DNA of 64,000 nucleotides from contig NZ_JYKA01000006.1 in NCBI RefSeq assembly GCF_001676875.1, positions 186,001-250,000 of the forward strand. The letters are read 5' to 3'. Below the pieces are notes generated by a model, which worked only from the letters and a program-made list of their open reading frames with translations, was not told the origin of the DNA and made no database searches. Positions 1-10,728 of this stretch are shown here, in pieces. The position numbers were made by a program, and so were the translations under genes. Numbering within the stretch: the first letter of the stretch is position 1; each line of letters starts with the position of its first letter. The DNA is from Chromobacterium subtsugae. Lineage in GTDB: Bacteria > Pseudomonadota > Gammaproteobacteria > Burkholderiales > Chromobacteriaceae.

Positions 1-118
1 CATCCTCGTAGAACAGCTCGTAGAAGTCGCCCATGCGGTAGAACAGCAGCTTGTCTGCGTGGTCGCGCTTCAGGGAGAAATATTGGGCCATCATCGGGGT
101 GTGCTGGGGCGTGCTCAT
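1..118 (-). CDS. mutS: DNA mismatch repair protein MutS, N-terminal fragment
   Basis: The first 39 codons of a gene that runs off the left edge on the minus strand. The translation begins [20 protein letters not shown] and continues through the invariant MutS mismatch-recognition domain I signature [15 protein letters not shown]. In this family the Phe of the FYE-type motif further downstream, outside this window, wedges into the mismatch. The start is ATG at 118, with a 159-base divergent gap before the glycerate kinase gene. Identification rests on this highly conserved N-terminus and is secure despite the short length. Confidence 0.93.
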   Translation of the reverse strand, partial: MSTPQHTPMMAQYFSLKRDHADKLLFYRMGDFYELFYED

Positions 119-161
119 CGGGTGTCGGGCTCTGCTCTTGTGTCGGTCTGGGAAAATGCGT

Positions 162-187
162 AACGCCCCGAATGAAGGCGGGGCGTT
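162..187. other. 9-bp inverted repeat in the mutS/ttuD divergent gap
   Basis: AACGCCCCG and CGGGGCGTT are perfectly complementary around an 8-base loop. There is no T-run directly after it on either strand; the minus side has TTTT about ten bases on. It could be a leader hairpin of mutS or a protein site. The function is unknown. Confidence 0.35.
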
Positions 188-277
188 GGAATCGCCGCCA
201 TTCTAACGCGCGGCGGCGGGGGTGTCAGCCGCGGCCGGCTGCGGCAAAATGGCGTCATCGCCATTGGAGAACCCGTC

Positions 278-1540
278 ATGTCCGATCTTGACTCGCAATC
301 CACGCTGCGCCGTCTGTTCGACGCGGCCGTCGCCAGCGCGCTGCCGAAACGGCTGGTCGATCATCTGCCGCCGCCGACTAAAGGCCGCACCGTGGTTGTC
401 GGCGCCGGCAAGGCCGCCGCGGCGATGGCGCGGGAGTTGGAGCGGGCCTGGCCGGGCGAATTGTCCGGCGTGGTGGCGACGCGTTACGGCCATGCGGTGG
501 CGACCGAGCGGATAGCAGTGCTGGAGGCCGCGCACCCGGTGCCGGATAAGGCGGGCTGCGCGGCCGCGCAGCGGATACTGGAGGCCGTGAGCGGATTGAC
601 CGCCGACGATCTGGTGATCTGCCTGTTGTCCGGCGGCGGATCAGCCTTGCTGACCCTGCCAGCCGATGGCGTCAGCCTGGCGGACAAGCAGGAGGTCAGC
701 CGGCAGTTGCTGGCCTGCGGCGCCGGCATCGATGAAATGAACGCGGTGCGCAAGCATCTCTCCGCCATCAAGGGCGGACGGCTGGCGCTGGCCTGCGCGC
801 CGGCCAAACTGGTGACGCTGGCGATTTCCGACGTGGTGGGCGACGATCCGGCGGTGATCGCCTCCGGCCCGACGGCGGCGGACCCAAGCACCTATGCCGA
901 TGCCCGCGCGGTGGTCGCCAAATATGGTTTGACCTTGCCGCCCGCCGCAAGGGCATTGCTGGCGGCGGAGCCGGACGAGACGCCCGCGCCCGGCGACGCC
1001 AGGCTGGCGCATGCCGAATACCGGCTGATCGCGACGCCGCAGCTGGCCTTGCGGGCGGCGGCGGCCGAGGCGAAGCGGCTGGGGCTGAACGTGCTGTTGC
1101 TGGGCGACAGCATAGAAGGCGAGGCGCGCGAGGCGGCCAAGGTCCACGCCGGTATCGCGCGCCAGATCGCCGCGCACGGCTCGCCGGTGGCCAGGCCGGC
1201 GCTGATCCTGTCCGGCGGCGAGACCACGGTGACCTTGAAGGGCAAGGGCAGGGGCGGGCGCAACAGCGAGTTTCTGTTGGCGCTGGCCATCGCGCTGAAC
1301 GGCTTGCCGGGCGTATACGCGCTGGCGGCGGACACCGACGGCATAGACGGCAGCGAGGACAACGCCGGCGCTTTTATTTCGCCGGACACGCTGGCGCGGG
1401 CGGCGGCGCTGGGCGTGGATGCCGGCGCGCGGTTGGCCGACAACGACGGCTACGGTTTCTTCGCGGCGCTGGGCGATCTGCTGGTCACCGGGCCCACCCA
1501 CACCAACGTCAACGATTTCCGCGCCATCCTGCTGTTGTGA
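278..1540 (+). CDS. ttuD: Glycerate 2-kinase, MOFRL family (TtuD/GckA type)
   Basis: A 420-residue cytosolic protein of the glycerate kinase type II (MOFRL) family, once annotated as hydroxypyruvate reductase. Known members phosphorylate D-glycerate to 2-phosphoglycerate in glyoxylate, tartrate and serine-cycle metabolism. Seen here are the N-terminal Rossmann-like part (VVVGAGKAAAAMA near residue 40), a glycine-rich phosphate loop (CLLSGGGSALL near 115), the SDVVGDDPAVIASGPT block near 185, and the C-terminal MOFRL signature region (GGRNSEFLLA ... DTDGIDGSEDNAGA). Length is normal. ATG at 278 follows GGAGAA. The gene stands alone, divergent from mutS and followed by its own terminator. The exact substrate cannot be proven from sequence. 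Confidence 0.9.
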   Translation: MSDLDSQSTLRRLFDAAVASALPKRLVDHLPPPTKGRTVVVGAGKAAAAMARELERAWPGELSGVVATRYGHAVATERIAVLEAAHPVPDKAGCAAAQRILEAVSGLTADDLVICLLSGGGSALLTLPADGVSLADKQEVSRQLLACGAGIDEMNAVRKHLSAIKGGRLALACAPAKLVTLAISDVVGDDPAVIASGPTAADPSTYADARAVVAKYGLTLPPAARALLAAEPDETPAPGDARLAHAEYRLIATPQLALRAAAAEAKRLGLNVLLLGDSIEGEAREAAKVHAGIARQIAAHGSPVARPALILSGGETTVTLKGKGRGGRNSEFLLALAIALNGLPGVYALAADTDGIDGSEDNAGAFISPDTLARAAALGVDAGARLADNDGYGFFAALGDLLVTGPTHTNVNDFRAILLL

Positions 1541-1561
1541 GGCGGCGAGGTGCCGCATCCG

Positions 1562-1585
1562 GGCCATGCCGCGCATGGCCTTTTT
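1562..1585 (+). terminator. Rho-independent terminator after ttuD
   Basis: GGCCATG and CATGGCC form a 7-bp stem around CCGCG, followed directly by TTTTT, 22 bases after the ttuD stop codon. Confidence 0.75.
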
Positions 1586-1612
1586 CGCGTCCTGATTCAT
1601 GACGTGGAAATA

Positions 1613-1683
1613 GGGTCAAGCCTACAGATCATACCTTGTTCATCTTGACCCGAACTATTCCCGGCAATTATGATTCATATCAA
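1613..1683 (+). promoter_or_regulatory. cyd operon promoter with an inverted repeat and an FNR-like box
   Basis: A sigma70-like promoter is visible: TTGACC at 1645-1650, 18 bases, TATGAT at 1669-1674. GGGTCAAG (1613-1620) and CTTGACCC (1644-1651) form a perfect 8-bp inverted repeat whose right arm covers the -35 element; it could bind the GbsR/MarR-like regulator encoded just downstream. ATGATTCATATCAA (1670-1683) differs from the FNR/ANR consensus TTGAT-N4-ATCAA at one half-site base and overlaps the -10, a position expected for repression. ANR repression of cioAB is known in Pseudomonas; here it is inferred. Confidence 0.6.
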
Positions 1684-1715
1684 AGTTTCAGAAATTACTG
1701 AAAATTGAGAAAATC

Positions 1716-2282
1716 ATGAACACACCACCTCTGGTGCAGGCCTTCGTGCTGCACTTCGGCGAGATGGGCAGCCGCTGGGGCATCAACCGCACCGTCGGCC
1801 AGATCTACGCCTTGCTGTACGTATCGGAAAAACCGCTGAACGCCGACGAGATCGGCGAGGCGATAGGCTGTTCCCGCTCCAACGTCAGCATGGGGCTGAA
1901 GGAGCTGCAGTCGTGGCGGCTGGTCAAGCTGCAGCATTTTCCCGGCGACCGCCGCGAATACTTCTCCACGCCGGAAGACGTGTGGCTGATCTTCAAGACC
2001 CTGGCCGAGGAGCGCAAGAAGCGCGAGGTGGAGCCGACGCTGACCATGCTGCGCGGCGCGATGATGGAGCATCCGGCCAGCGAGGCCGAGCAGCACGCGC
2101 AGGCCAGGATGAAGGAGATGTACCAGCTGATCGAATTGGTCACCACCTGGTTTTCCGACATCCAGCACATGGACGTGGAGACGCTGCAGCGGCTGATGAA
2201 GCTGGGCTCGCAGGTGCAGAAGGTGCTGCAGTTCACTCAGTCGCTATCGCGGCTGGGCCATCGCGAAGAAGAAAAGGAGTAG
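1716..2282 (+). CDS. GbsR/MarR-like transcriptional regulator of the cyd operon
   Basis: 188 residues with a winged helix-turn-helix near residues 25-80 (ADEIGEAIGCSRSNVSMGLKEL, then a wing around HFPGDRREYF). This resembles the GbsR branch of MarR regulators; the C-terminal half is helical and probably the dimer interface. The stop is only three bases before the cydA start, and the cydA ribosome site (AAGGAG) lies inside its last codons, so the three genes are one operon. An 8-bp inverted repeat on the promoter -35 suggests autoregulation. The family assignment is firm, but the signal sensed (redox, quinone or cyanide) is unknown. Confidence 0.85.
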   Translation: MNTPPLVQAFVLHFGEMGSRWGINRTVGQIYALLYVSEKPLNADEIGEAIGCSRSNVSMGLKELQSWRLVKLQHFPGDRREYFSTPEDVWLIFKTLAEERKKREVEPTLTMLRGAMMEHPASEAEQHAQARMKEMYQLIELVTTWFSDIQHMDVETLQRLMKLGSQVQKVLQFTQSLSRLGHREEEKE

Positions 2283-2285
2283 ACC

Positions 2286-3626
2286 ATGGAACTCGACCCC
2301 GTCACGCTGGCGCGCATCCAGTTCGCCACCAACATCTCCTTTCATATCCTGTTTCCCACCATCAATATCGCGATGGCCTGGGTGTTGCTGTTCTTCAAGG
2401 TGCGCTTCCGCCAGACCGGCGACCAGGGCTGGATGGACGCCTACGCCTTCTGGGTGAAGATCTTCGCGCTGTCGTTCGCGCTGGGCGTGGTGTCCGGGGT
2501 GACCATGAGCTTCCAGTTCGGCACCAACTGGCCCGGCTATATGCAGACGGTGGGCAATATCGCCGGCCCGCTATTGGCTTACGAGATCCTGACGGCTTTC
2601 TTCCTGGAGGCCGGTTTCCTCGGCATCATGCTGTTCGGCCGCTCCCGGGTGCCGGAGAAGGTGCACACGCTGGCCACGCTGCTGGTGGCGGGCGGCAACA
2701 CGCTGTCGGCGTTCTGGATCATCGCGCTCAATTCCTGGATGCAGACCCCGGCCGGCTTCGTGATGCGCGACGGCCGCGCCCATGTGCTCAGCTGGATTGA
2801 AGTCATCTTCAATCCGTCGATGCCGTACCGGCTGACCCATATGCTGCTGGCCTCCGGCCTGACTGTGGCTTTCCTGATCGCAGGCCTGTCCGCTTACCGC
2901 TACCTGCGCGGCGACCGCGGCCGCGGCGTGATGCTGGCGCTGAAGAGCGGGGTGTTCCTGGCGGCGTTGCTGATTCCGCTGCAGATGTTCGTCGGCGACA
3001 TGCACGGCCTCAATACGCTGAAGCACCAGCCGGCCAAGCTGGCGGCGATAGAAGGCATCTGGCATACCGAGAAGAATGTGCCGCTGCTGTTGTTCGCGCT
3101 GCCCAACGCCGAAACCCGCAGCAACGATTATGCGGTCGGCGTGCCCGAATTGGGCAGCCTGATCCTCACCCATAAGTGGGGCGGCGAGATCAAGGGCCTG
3201 AACGAGTTCGAGCAGCACCCGCCGGTGGCCAAGGTGTTCTGGAGCTTCCGCGTGATGGTGGCGATGGGCGGCCTGATGCTGTTGGCCTCCTGGCTGGCGG
3301 CCTGGCAGTTGAAGAAGCGCGGCGAGCTGGCCAAGCCGCTGGCGCGCCTGCTGGTGGGCATGACCTTCGCCGGCTGGATCGCCACGCTGGCCGGCTGGTT
3401 CGTCACCGAGATCGGCCGCCAGCCCTGGCTGGTGACCGGGGTGCTGACCACCGCCCAGGCGGCGGGCAAGGCCACCGCGCCGATGCTGTTCACTTCCCTG
3501 GGCACCTACCTCGCGCTGTACGCGCTGCTGCTGCTGGCCTACATCTCGGTATTGTTCCACCTGGCGCGCAAGGCCGGCGCGCATGAGACGGCCGACGCCA
3601 AGCAACTGAAGGAGCAACTGGCATGA
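2286..3626 (+). CDS. cydA: Cytochrome bd ubiquinol oxidase subunit I, short-Q-loop (CIO) type
   Basis: 446 residues, integral membrane, about nine helices. Subunit I oxidises quinol and carries hemes b558, b595 and d for reduction of O2 to water. Visible family marks are the N-terminal LARIQFATNISFHILFPTI helix with the conserved His, the second-helix block SFALGVVSGVTMSFQFGTNW, and GRQPW near residue 380. It is about 75 residues shorter than E. coli CydA because the Q-loop is short, as in the cyanide-insensitive CioA subgroup. The start is ATG at 2286 with AAGGAG upstream; the stop overlaps the cydB start (ATGA). Confidence 0.95.
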   Translation: MELDPVTLARIQFATNISFHILFPTINIAMAWVLLFFKVRFRQTGDQGWMDAYAFWVKIFALSFALGVVSGVTMSFQFGTNWPGYMQTVGNIAGPLLAYEILTAFFLEAGFLGIMLFGRSRVPEKVHTLATLLVAGGNTLSAFWIIALNSWMQTPAGFVMRDGRAHVLSWIEVIFNPSMPYRLTHMLLASGLTVAFLIAGLSAYRYLRGDRGRGVMLALKSGVFLAALLIPLQMFVGDMHGLNTLKHQPAKLAAIEGIWHTEKNVPLLLFALPNAETRSNDYAVGVPELGSLILTHKWGGEIKGLNEFEQHPPVAKVFWSFRVMVAMGGLMLLASWLAAWQLKKRGELAKPLARLLVGMTFAGWIATLAGWFVTEIGRQPWLVTGVLTTAQAAGKATAPMLFTSLGTYLALYALLLLAYISVLFHLARKAGAHETADAKQLKEQLA

Positions 3627-4633
3627 ACGAGGCATATTTCCTGCCGGCGATTTTCGCCGGACTGATGGCGCTGTCCATGCTGGTGTACGTGGTGCTGGAT
3701 GGCTTCGACCTGGGCGTCGGCATCCTGCTGCCGCTGGCGGACGACGAAGAGAAAGATCTGATGATCGCGTCGATCGGGCCGTTCTGGGACGCCAACGAGA
3801 CCTGGCTGGTGTTGGGCGCGGGCTTGCTGCTGGTGGCCTTCCCGCTGGCGCACGGCGTGGTGTTCGGCGCGCTCTATCTACCGGTGCTGGCGATGCTGGT
3901 GGGGCTGATCCTGCGCGGCGTCGCCTTCGATTTCCGCGTCAAGGCGCAGGACCCGCACAAGCCGTGGTGGAACGCCGCGTTCGCCGGCGGCTCGCTGCTG
4001 GCGGCGCTGGCGCAGGGGGTGATGCTGGGCCGCTACCTGACCGGCTTCGCCGATAGCTCCACGTCCTGGCTGTTCTCGCTGGTGGTCGGCGTCGGCCTGG
4101 CCTTGGCCTACGCGCTGCTGGGCGCCTGCTGGCTGGTGATGAAAACCCACGGCACGCTGCAGGCCAAGGCGATACGTTGGGCGCAACTGAGCCTATACGG
4201 CGCCGGCGCCGCGGTGGCGGCGGTGTCGCTGGTGACGCCGCTGGCCAATCCGGCCATCGCCGCCAAATGGTTCGCGCTGCCGCAGTTCCTGCTGTTGTTG
4301 CCGCTGCCGCTGGGCTCGCTGGCGCTGTTCGGCCTGTTGATGCTCAGCCTGCCGCGGCTGGCGCGGCGCCAGGCGGCGGGCAACGATGCCTTCTGCTGGC
4401 TGCCGTTCGCCGCCAGCGTCGGCATCGTGCTGCTGTCGTTCTGGGGGCTGGCTTACAGCGTGTTCCCGGAAGTGGTGCTGGGGCAGATGACCATCTGGCA
4501 GGCGGCGGCCGATCCGGAGGCGCTGTGGGTGATATTGTGGGGCGCCATCGTGGTGCTGCCCTGCATCATCGGCTACACAGCCTTCGCCTATCGGGTGTTC
4601 TGGGGCAAGGCCGACAAGCTCAGCTATCAGTAA
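3623..4633 (+). CDS. cydB: Cytochrome bd ubiquinol oxidase subunit II
   Basis: 336 residues, multi-spanning membrane partner of CydA. The N-terminus contains the typical LVYVVLDGFDLGVGILLP stretch and the ETWLVLGAG motif near residue 58, both characteristic of subunit II. The ATG overlaps the cydA stop codon, indicating translational coupling. A CydX-like small subunit is not evident: the 15 bases between the cydB stop and the terminator hold no credible ORF. The operon's oxygen-linked promoter suits a high-affinity or stress oxidase. Confidence 0.94.
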   Translation: MNEAYFLPAIFAGLMALSMLVYVVLDGFDLGVGILLPLADDEEKDLMIASIGPFWDANETWLVLGAGLLLVAFPLAHGVVFGALYLPVLAMLVGLILRGVAFDFRVKAQDPHKPWWNAAFAGGSLLAALAQGVMLGRYLTGFADSSTSWLFSLVVGVGLALAYALLGACWLVMKTHGTLQAKAIRWAQLSLYGAGAAVAAVSLVTPLANPAIAAKWFALPQFLLLLPLPLGSLALFGLLMLSLPRLARRQAAGNDAFCWLPFAASVGIVLLSFWGLAYSVFPEVVLGQMTIWQAAADPEALWVILWGAIVVLPCIIGYTAFAYRVFWGKADKLSYQ

Positions 4634-4650
4634 TGAGCGGAGGAAAACCA

Positions 4651-4680
4651 AAAAGCGCGCCTGCATGGCGCGCTTTTTTT
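4651..4680 (+). terminator. Rho-independent terminator after cydB
   Basis: GCGCGCC and GGCGCGC pair around TGCAT, flanked by an A-run on the left and TTTTTTT on the right. Confidence 0.88.
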
Positions 4681-4708
4681 GCGTCTTCATTCCATTTTTG
4701 CGCCTTGA

Positions 4709-4750
4709 TGTAAACTTAATGTCATATTATTGTAACGATACTGTCATTTT
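4709..4750 (+). promoter_or_regulatory. Pho box of the ugp operon (four 11-bp units)
   Basis: TGTAAA (4709), TGTCAT (4720), TGTAAC (4731) and TGTCAT (4742) begin at exact 11-base intervals, separated by A/T-rich tetramers. This is the PhoB direct-repeat pattern (CTGTCAT plus AT-rich spacer); the last unit, CTGTCAT, is a perfect half-site. A weak -10-like CACAAT lies at 4758-4763, the distance expected for a PhoB promoter that lacks a -35. The gene downstream is ugpB, a classical Pho regulon member, so the call is well supported. Confidence 0.85.
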
Positions 4751-4808
4751 GCCCGGCCACAATCCGCCGCGTGAATGCCAGCCGCCATAATGATAAATGG
4801 AGAAGCCG

Positions 4809-6137
4809 ATGTCCCTAGCCCTTTCCCGCACTTTACGCCGCGCCGCCGCGCTCGCGCCGCTGACGCTGGCCTTGTCGCTGCCGGCTCACGCCGCCACCGA
4901 AATCCAGTTCTGGCATTCGATGGAAGGCTCGCTCGGCGACCGGGTCAACGCCATCGCCGCGCAGTTCAACGCCAGCCAGAAAGACTACAAGGTGGTGCCG
5001 GTGTACAAGGGCCAGTACGACGAATCGCTGGCGGCCGCCATCGCCGCCTACCGCAGCGGCAACGCGCCGGCCATCGTGCAGGTGTTCGAAGTGGGCACCG
5101 CCACCATGATCCAGGCCAAGAAGGCGGTCAAGCCGGTGTACCAGGTGATGGCCGACGCCGGCGAGAAACTGGACGAGAAGGCCTTCATTCCGGCGGTGGC
5201 CAGCTATTACAGCGACGCCAAGACCGGCCACCTGCTGTCCTTGCCGTTTAATGCGTCCACCCCGGTGCTGTACTACAACAAGGACGCGTTCAAGAAAGCC
5301 GGCCTGCCGGAGGCGCCGCCCAAGACCTGGCCGGAACTGGCCGCCGCCGCCGCCAAGCTGAAGGCTTCCGGCATGCGCTGCGGCTACAGCACCGGCTGGC
5401 AGGGCTGGGTGCAACTGGAGAACTTCAGCGCCTGGCACAGCCTGCCGTTCGCCAGCCTGGACAACGGCTTCGGCGGCGCCGGCGCGACGCTGCAGTTCAA
5501 CGGCCCGGTGCAGGTCAAGCACATCGAATTCCTGGCCAAGATGGCCAAGGACGGTGCCTTCAGCTACGCCGGCCGCAAGGACGAGGCCACGCTGAAGTTC
5601 TACAGCGGCGAGTGCGGCATCATGACCGGCAGCTCCGGCTCGCTGGCCAATATCCGCAAGAACGCCAAGTTCAACTTCGGCATGGGCATGATGCCGTACG
5701 ATCCGGCGGTGAAGGGCGCGCCGCAAAACGCCTTGATCGGCGGCGCCAGCCTGTGGGTGATGGCCGGCAAGTCCCCGGCCGAGTACAAGGGCGTGGCCCG
5801 CTTCTTCAAGATGCTGGTGTCGCCGGAAGTGATGGCCAAATGGCACCAGGACACCGGCTATCTGCCGGTGGTGAACGCCGCCTATGATTTGTCGCGCAAG
5901 CAGGGCTTCTACGACAAGAACCCGGGCGCCGACATCGCCACCCGCCAGATGCAGAACAAGCCGCCCAAGTCCTACACCCGCGGCCTGCGCCTGGGCTATA
6001 TGCCGCAGATCCGCACCGTGATGGACGAGGAGCTGGAAGAGGTGTGGACCGGCAAGAAGACCGCCAAGCAGGCGCTGGACAGCGCCGTGCTGCGCGGCAA
6101 CGAGCTGCTGCGCCGTTTCGAGAAAACCGCCAACTGA
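4809..6137 (+). CDS. ugpB: sn-Glycerol-3-phosphate ABC transporter, periplasmic binding protein UgpB
   Basis: 442 residues from ATG at 4809. A further ATG lies 12 bases upstream, but GGAG at 4799-4802 is spaced correctly for 4809. A Sec signal peptide ends at ...LPAHA-ATE. The mature part starts IQFWHSMEG and keeps UgpB marks such as [53 protein letters not shown] and TRQMQNKPP through the whole length. It captures glycerol-3-phosphate and glycerophosphodiesters in the periplasm for UgpAEC. First gene of ugpBAECQ, behind a Pho box. Confidence 0.96.
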   Translation: MSLALSRTLRRAAALAPLTLALSLPAHAATEIQFWHSMEGSLGDRVNAIAAQFNASQKDYKVVPVYKGQYDESLAAAIAAYRSGNAPAIVQVFEVGTATMIQAKKAVKPVYQVMADAGEKLDEKAFIPAVASYYSDAKTGHLLSLPFNASTPVLYYNKDAFKKAGLPEAPPKTWPELAAAAAKLKASGMRCGYSTGWQGWVQLENFSAWHSLPFASLDNGFGGAGATLQFNGPVQVKHIEFLAKMAKDGAFSYAGRKDEATLKFYSGECGIMTGSSGSLANIRKNAKFNFGMGMMPYDPAVKGAPQNALIGGASLWVMAGKSPAEYKGVARFFKMLVSPEVMAKWHQDTGYLPVVNAAYDLSRKQGFYDKNPGADIATRQMQNKPPKSYTRGLRLGYMPQIRTVMDEELEEVWTGKKTAKQALDSAVLRGNELLRRFEKTAN

Positions 6138-6194
6138 TCCCTCCGGAAACGGGCGCGCCGCGAGGCCGCCCGTTTTTCTCGATAGAGTCCACGC

Positions 6195-7076
6195 ATGCAG
6201 AATCGCATTCATTTTTCCAATCGCTGGCTGGGCTTCGCCTTGATGGCGCCGCAGCTGGCGATCACCTTGATCTTCTTCCTGTGGCCGGCGCTGGAGGCCT
6301 TGTGGCAGTCGGTGCAGCAGCAGGACCCGTTCGGCCTGGACAGCCAGTTCGTCGGCCTGGCCAATTTCAGCCTGCTGTTCCATGACCCGCTGTATCTGGG
6401 CACCATCCAGACCACGCTGCTGTTCAGCGCGCTGGTGACCTTGCTGGGCACCGGCAGCGCGCTGATCCTGGCGGTGATGGCCAACCAGATCACGCGCGGC
6501 CGCCGCATCTACCAGACGGTGCTGATCGCTCCGTACGCGATCGCGCCGTCGGTGGTGGCGGTGCTGTGGCTGTTCCTGTTCAACCCCAGTCTCGGCTGGA
6601 TCAGCTATCTGCTGCGCGAGGCCGGCTACGAGTGGAACCACGCGCTCAACGGCGGCCAGGCGCTGCTCTTGGTGGTGCTGGCTTCGGCCTGGAAGCAGAT
6701 CAGCTACAACTTCCTGTTCTTCTACGCCGGCCTGCAGGCGATACCGGCGTCCTTGATTGAAGCCGCCGCGATAGACGGCGCCGGCCCTCTGCGCCGCTTC
6801 CGCGACCTGGTGTTTCCGCTGTTGTCGCCGACCAGTTTCTTCCTGCTGGTGGTCAACCTGGTGTACGCCTTCTTCGATACCTTCGCGGTGATAGACGCGG
6901 CCACCGGCGGCGGGCCGGGCAAGTCCACCGAGACCATGATCCTCAAGGTATACCTGGAAGGCTTCAAGGGCCTGGATCTGGGCAGCTCGGCCGCGCAGTC
7001 GGTGGTGCTGATGGCGGTGGTCGGCCTGTTGACGCTGGTCCAGTTCCGTTACGTGGAAAGAAAGGTGCAGTACTGA
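6195..7076 (+). CDS. ugpA: sn-Glycerol-3-phosphate ABC transporter permease UgpA
   Basis: 293 residues with six predicted membrane spans, MalF-like permease of the CUT1 sugar family. The cytoplasmic EAA loop is seen near residues 190-205 ([22 protein letters not shown]), the site that docks on the ATPase UgpC. It lies 57 bases after ugpB; its stop codon overlaps the ugpE start (TGATG). Function follows from the full conserved operon context and its pairing with UgpE. Confidence 0.95.
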   Translation: MQNRIHFSNRWLGFALMAPQLAITLIFFLWPALEALWQSVQQQDPFGLDSQFVGLANFSLLFHDPLYLGTIQTTLLFSALVTLLGTGSALILAVMANQITRGRRIYQTVLIAPYAIAPSVVAVLWLFLFNPSLGWISYLLREAGYEWNHALNGGQALLLVVLASAWKQISYNFLFFYAGLQAIPASLIEAAAIDGAGPLRRFRDLVFPLLSPTSFFLLVVNLVYAFFDTFAVIDAATGGGPGKSTETMILKVYLEGFKGLDLGSSAAQSVVLMAVVGLLTLVQFRYVERKVQY

Positions 7077-7915
7077 TGGTGGAGAACCGCAAAGGGCTGG
7101 ACCTGTTCTGCCACGCGATGCTGATCGCGGGCATGCTGGTGGTGGCCTTCCCCTTGTATCTGATGTTCGCCGCCGCCAGCCAGGACGCCGATCAGGTGAC
7201 GCGGGTGCCGCTGTCGCTGCTGCCCGGCAGCCAGCTGTGGACCAACCTCTCCACCGTGCTGTGGAGCGGCAGCGGCGGGTTGGCGGTGCCGTTGGCGCGC
7301 ACGCTGTGGAACAGCTTCGTGATGGCGATGCTGATCGCCGTCGGCAAGATCGTGATTTCCTTCCTGTCGGCTTACGCCATCGTCTATTTCCGCTTCCCCT
7401 TGCGCAAGACCGGCTTCGCACTGATCTTCGCCACGCTGATGCTGCCGGTGGAGGTGCGCATCTTCCCGACGGTGGAAGTGGTGACCAAGATGGGGCTGAT
7501 CAACAGCTATACCGGCCTGACGCTGCCCTTGATCGCGTCCGCCACCGCCACCTTCCTGCTGCGGCAGTTCTTCATGACGCTGCCCAAGGAATTGATGGAG
7601 GCGTCGCGGGTGGACGGCGCGGGGCCGATCCGCTTCCTGATTGACGTGGTGCTGCCCTTGTCGCGCACCAATATCGCGGCCTTGTTCGTGATCACCTTCA
7701 TCTACGGCTGGAACCAGTATCTGTGGCCGCTCTTGGTCACCCACGATCCGGCGATGTCCACTTCGGTGATCGCGATCAAGGGCATGCTGGGCGAGGGCGC
7801 GGTGCAGTGGCACCTGGTGATGGCGTCCGCGCTCTTGACCCTGCTGCCGCCGCTGCTGGTGGTGATCGGCATGCAGCGCTGGTTCGTCAAGGGCCTGGTG
7901 GACAACGAGAAATGA
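7076..7915 (+). CDS. ugpE: sn-Glycerol-3-phosphate ABC transporter permease UgpE
   Basis: 279 residues, MalG-like permease with six spans. The EAA loop near residue 180 reads [25 protein letters not shown]. The start overlaps the ugpA stop by one base, so translation is likely coupled. Together with UgpA it forms the membrane channel for glycerol-3-phosphate. Length matches E. coli UgpE (281). Confidence 0.95.
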   Translation: MVENRKGLDLFCHAMLIAGMLVVAFPLYLMFAAASQDADQVTRVPLSLLPGSQLWTNLSTVLWSGSGGLAVPLARTLWNSFVMAMLIAVGKIVISFLSAYAIVYFRFPLRKTGFALIFATLMLPVEVRIFPTVEVVTKMGLINSYTGLTLPLIASATATFLLRQFFMTLPKELMEASRVDGAGPIRFLIDVVLPLSRTNIAALFVITFIYGWNQYLWPLLVTHDPAMSTSVIAIKGMLGEGAVQWHLVMASALLTLLPPLLVVIGMQRWFVKGLVDNEK

Positions 7916-7928
7916 GAAAGAGCGCCAA

Positions 7929-9041
<1,113 letters not shown>

Positions 9042-9757
9042 ATTCGTCGCCCACCGCGGCGGCGGCACGCTGGCGCCGGAAAACACCGTCGCCGGCTTCC
9101 GCGAAGGCATTCGCTACGGCTACCGCGCCGCCGAGTGCGATGTGAAGCTATCGGCCGACAACGTCTGCTTCCTGCTGCACGACGACACGGTGGACCGCAC
9201 CAGCAACGGCAAGGGCGCGGCCCAGGGCAAGACCATGGCCGAGCTGTCGCAGCTGGACGCCGGCGGCTGGAAGGGCGGCGCTTTCGCCGGCGAGGCGTTG
9301 CCTACGCTGGCCAATGTGGCGGCCTATTGCCTGGCGCAGGATATGCTGCTGAATATCGAGATCAAGCCTTGCCCGGGCCGTTTCGAGGAAACCGGCCGGC
9401 TGGTGGCGCAAGAAGCCGCGCGGCTGTGGGCCGGCGCGGCGGTGCCGCCTTTGCTGTCCTCGTTCGAGATCGAGGCGCTGCGCGCGGCCCAGGCCGCCGA
9501 GCCGGCGCTGCCGCGCGCCTTCCTGTGCGAGGAGATCCCGGCCGACTGGCGCGCCATTCTGGCGGAGCTGGATTGCGTGGCGCTGCATTGCGACCATAAA
9601 ACCCTGACCGAGCCGCTGGCGCGCGGCATCAAGGCCGCCGGCTACCAATTGCTGTGCTACACGGTCAACGACCCGGCCGATGCCCGCCGGCTGCTGGCCT
9701 GGGGCGTGGACAGCCTGTGCACCGACAGGCTGGATCTGCTGCCGGCGCGCGGCTAGA

Positions 9758-10492
9758 TCAGCGCTGCGACCAGCGCTGGAATATCGGCTGCAGCGCGCCG
9801 TTCTGCTGCAGCCGCTTCAGCGCCGCCTCGAACTGCCGCGCGCGCGGATCTCCCTTGGCGAAGGCCACGTAGCGCGGCATTTCCACCAGCGGCTTGGACA
9901 GCACCCGCACCTGGCTTTCCCCCTGTAGTTGCTGGATGAAATACAGCAGCTGCAGCTTGTCGCCGACGATGACATCCACCCTGCCGGCCAGCAGCATCGC
10001 CACCAGCTGGCGCGGCGAGGTGGCGTGCAGATCGCGCTCCAGATCCGCCTTGTCGAAATCGGTGTCGTAGGCGTAGCCGTGCACCTGGCCTATCAGGTAG
10101 GGCTTGAGGTCGTCCAGCACGCGCCAGTATTGCAGCGGGCCCTGGCTCAGGGTGATGAACACGGTTTGGCCCTTGCGCAGCGGCCCCACCAGATCGTATT
10201 GCGCGCGCCGCTCGGCGGTGCCGGTGAAGACGAAGCCTGCATCCGCTTCCTTCTGCGCCAACTGCAGTTTCACTCTTTCCCACGGCAGCAGGCTGATGCG
10301 AAACGGCGCGCCGATTTCTAGCATCACCGCCCGCACCAGTTCCACATCCAGCCCTTGCGGCGTGCGCTCGTCCTGCCCCAGATAACTGTAGGGTTCGAAG
10401 CTGGCGTCGGCGACCAGCCGCCAGGGAGCGGGGGCGGCCGCCATGCAGAACAGGCTCCAGAGCAGGAACAGGACGCTGCCGTATTTCATCAT
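9758..10492 (-). CDS. Periplasmic amino-acid-binding-like protein (SBP_bac_3)
   Basis: 244 residues with a short Sec signal peptide (cleavage near MAAA-PAP). The mature part has the family-3 solute-binding shape: FEPYSYLGQDERTPQGLDVELVRAV near residue 32, then the PWERVKLQLAQKEADAGFVF lobe. No permease or ATPase gene is adjacent, so it may be an orphan receptor or work with a distant transporter. Similar orphan proteins are numerous in Chromobacterium-type genomes. The ligand is unknown. It converges on ugpQ with one base between the two stop codons. Confidence 0.75.
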   Translation of the reverse strand: MMKYGSVLFLLWSLFCMAAAPAPWRLVADASFEPYSYLGQDERTPQGLDVELVRAVMLEIGAPFRISLLPWERVKLQLAQKEADAGFVFTGTAERRAQYDLVGPLRKGQTVFITLSQGPLQYWRVLDDLKPYLIGQVHGYAYDTDFDKADLERDLHATSPRQLVAMLLAGRVDVIVGDKLQLLYFIQQLQGESQVRVLSKPLVEMPRYVAFAKGDPRARQFEAALKRLQQNGALQPIFQRWSQR

Positions 10493-10728
10493 TTCGCCTT
10501 CGGACTGGGAATGGCCGCCGCGCGCGCCGCCATTCGCTTCAGCTTAGCATCGCGATGCCCGACGCGGCGGACGGGAATATTTGTTGCGCCGGAGGTTCGC
10601 CTTGCCATCCGCATGCGCGCGCGGGTCTATCCGTTGCTAAGCCGGGCTGGGCCGGACTTCTTTTTTCTTATATAGCGCTGAGTGGCTGGCAATGATTTCG
10701 CCGTTTATCCGGCATGGCCAACGTTGAA

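Noticed and set aside
4833-7421. An 862-codon open frame on the minus strand across ugpB-ugpA
   Set aside because: It is the mirror of the well-supported ugp genes; long antisense frames are common in DNA this GC-rich, and its product is Arg/His/Gln-rich without any motif.
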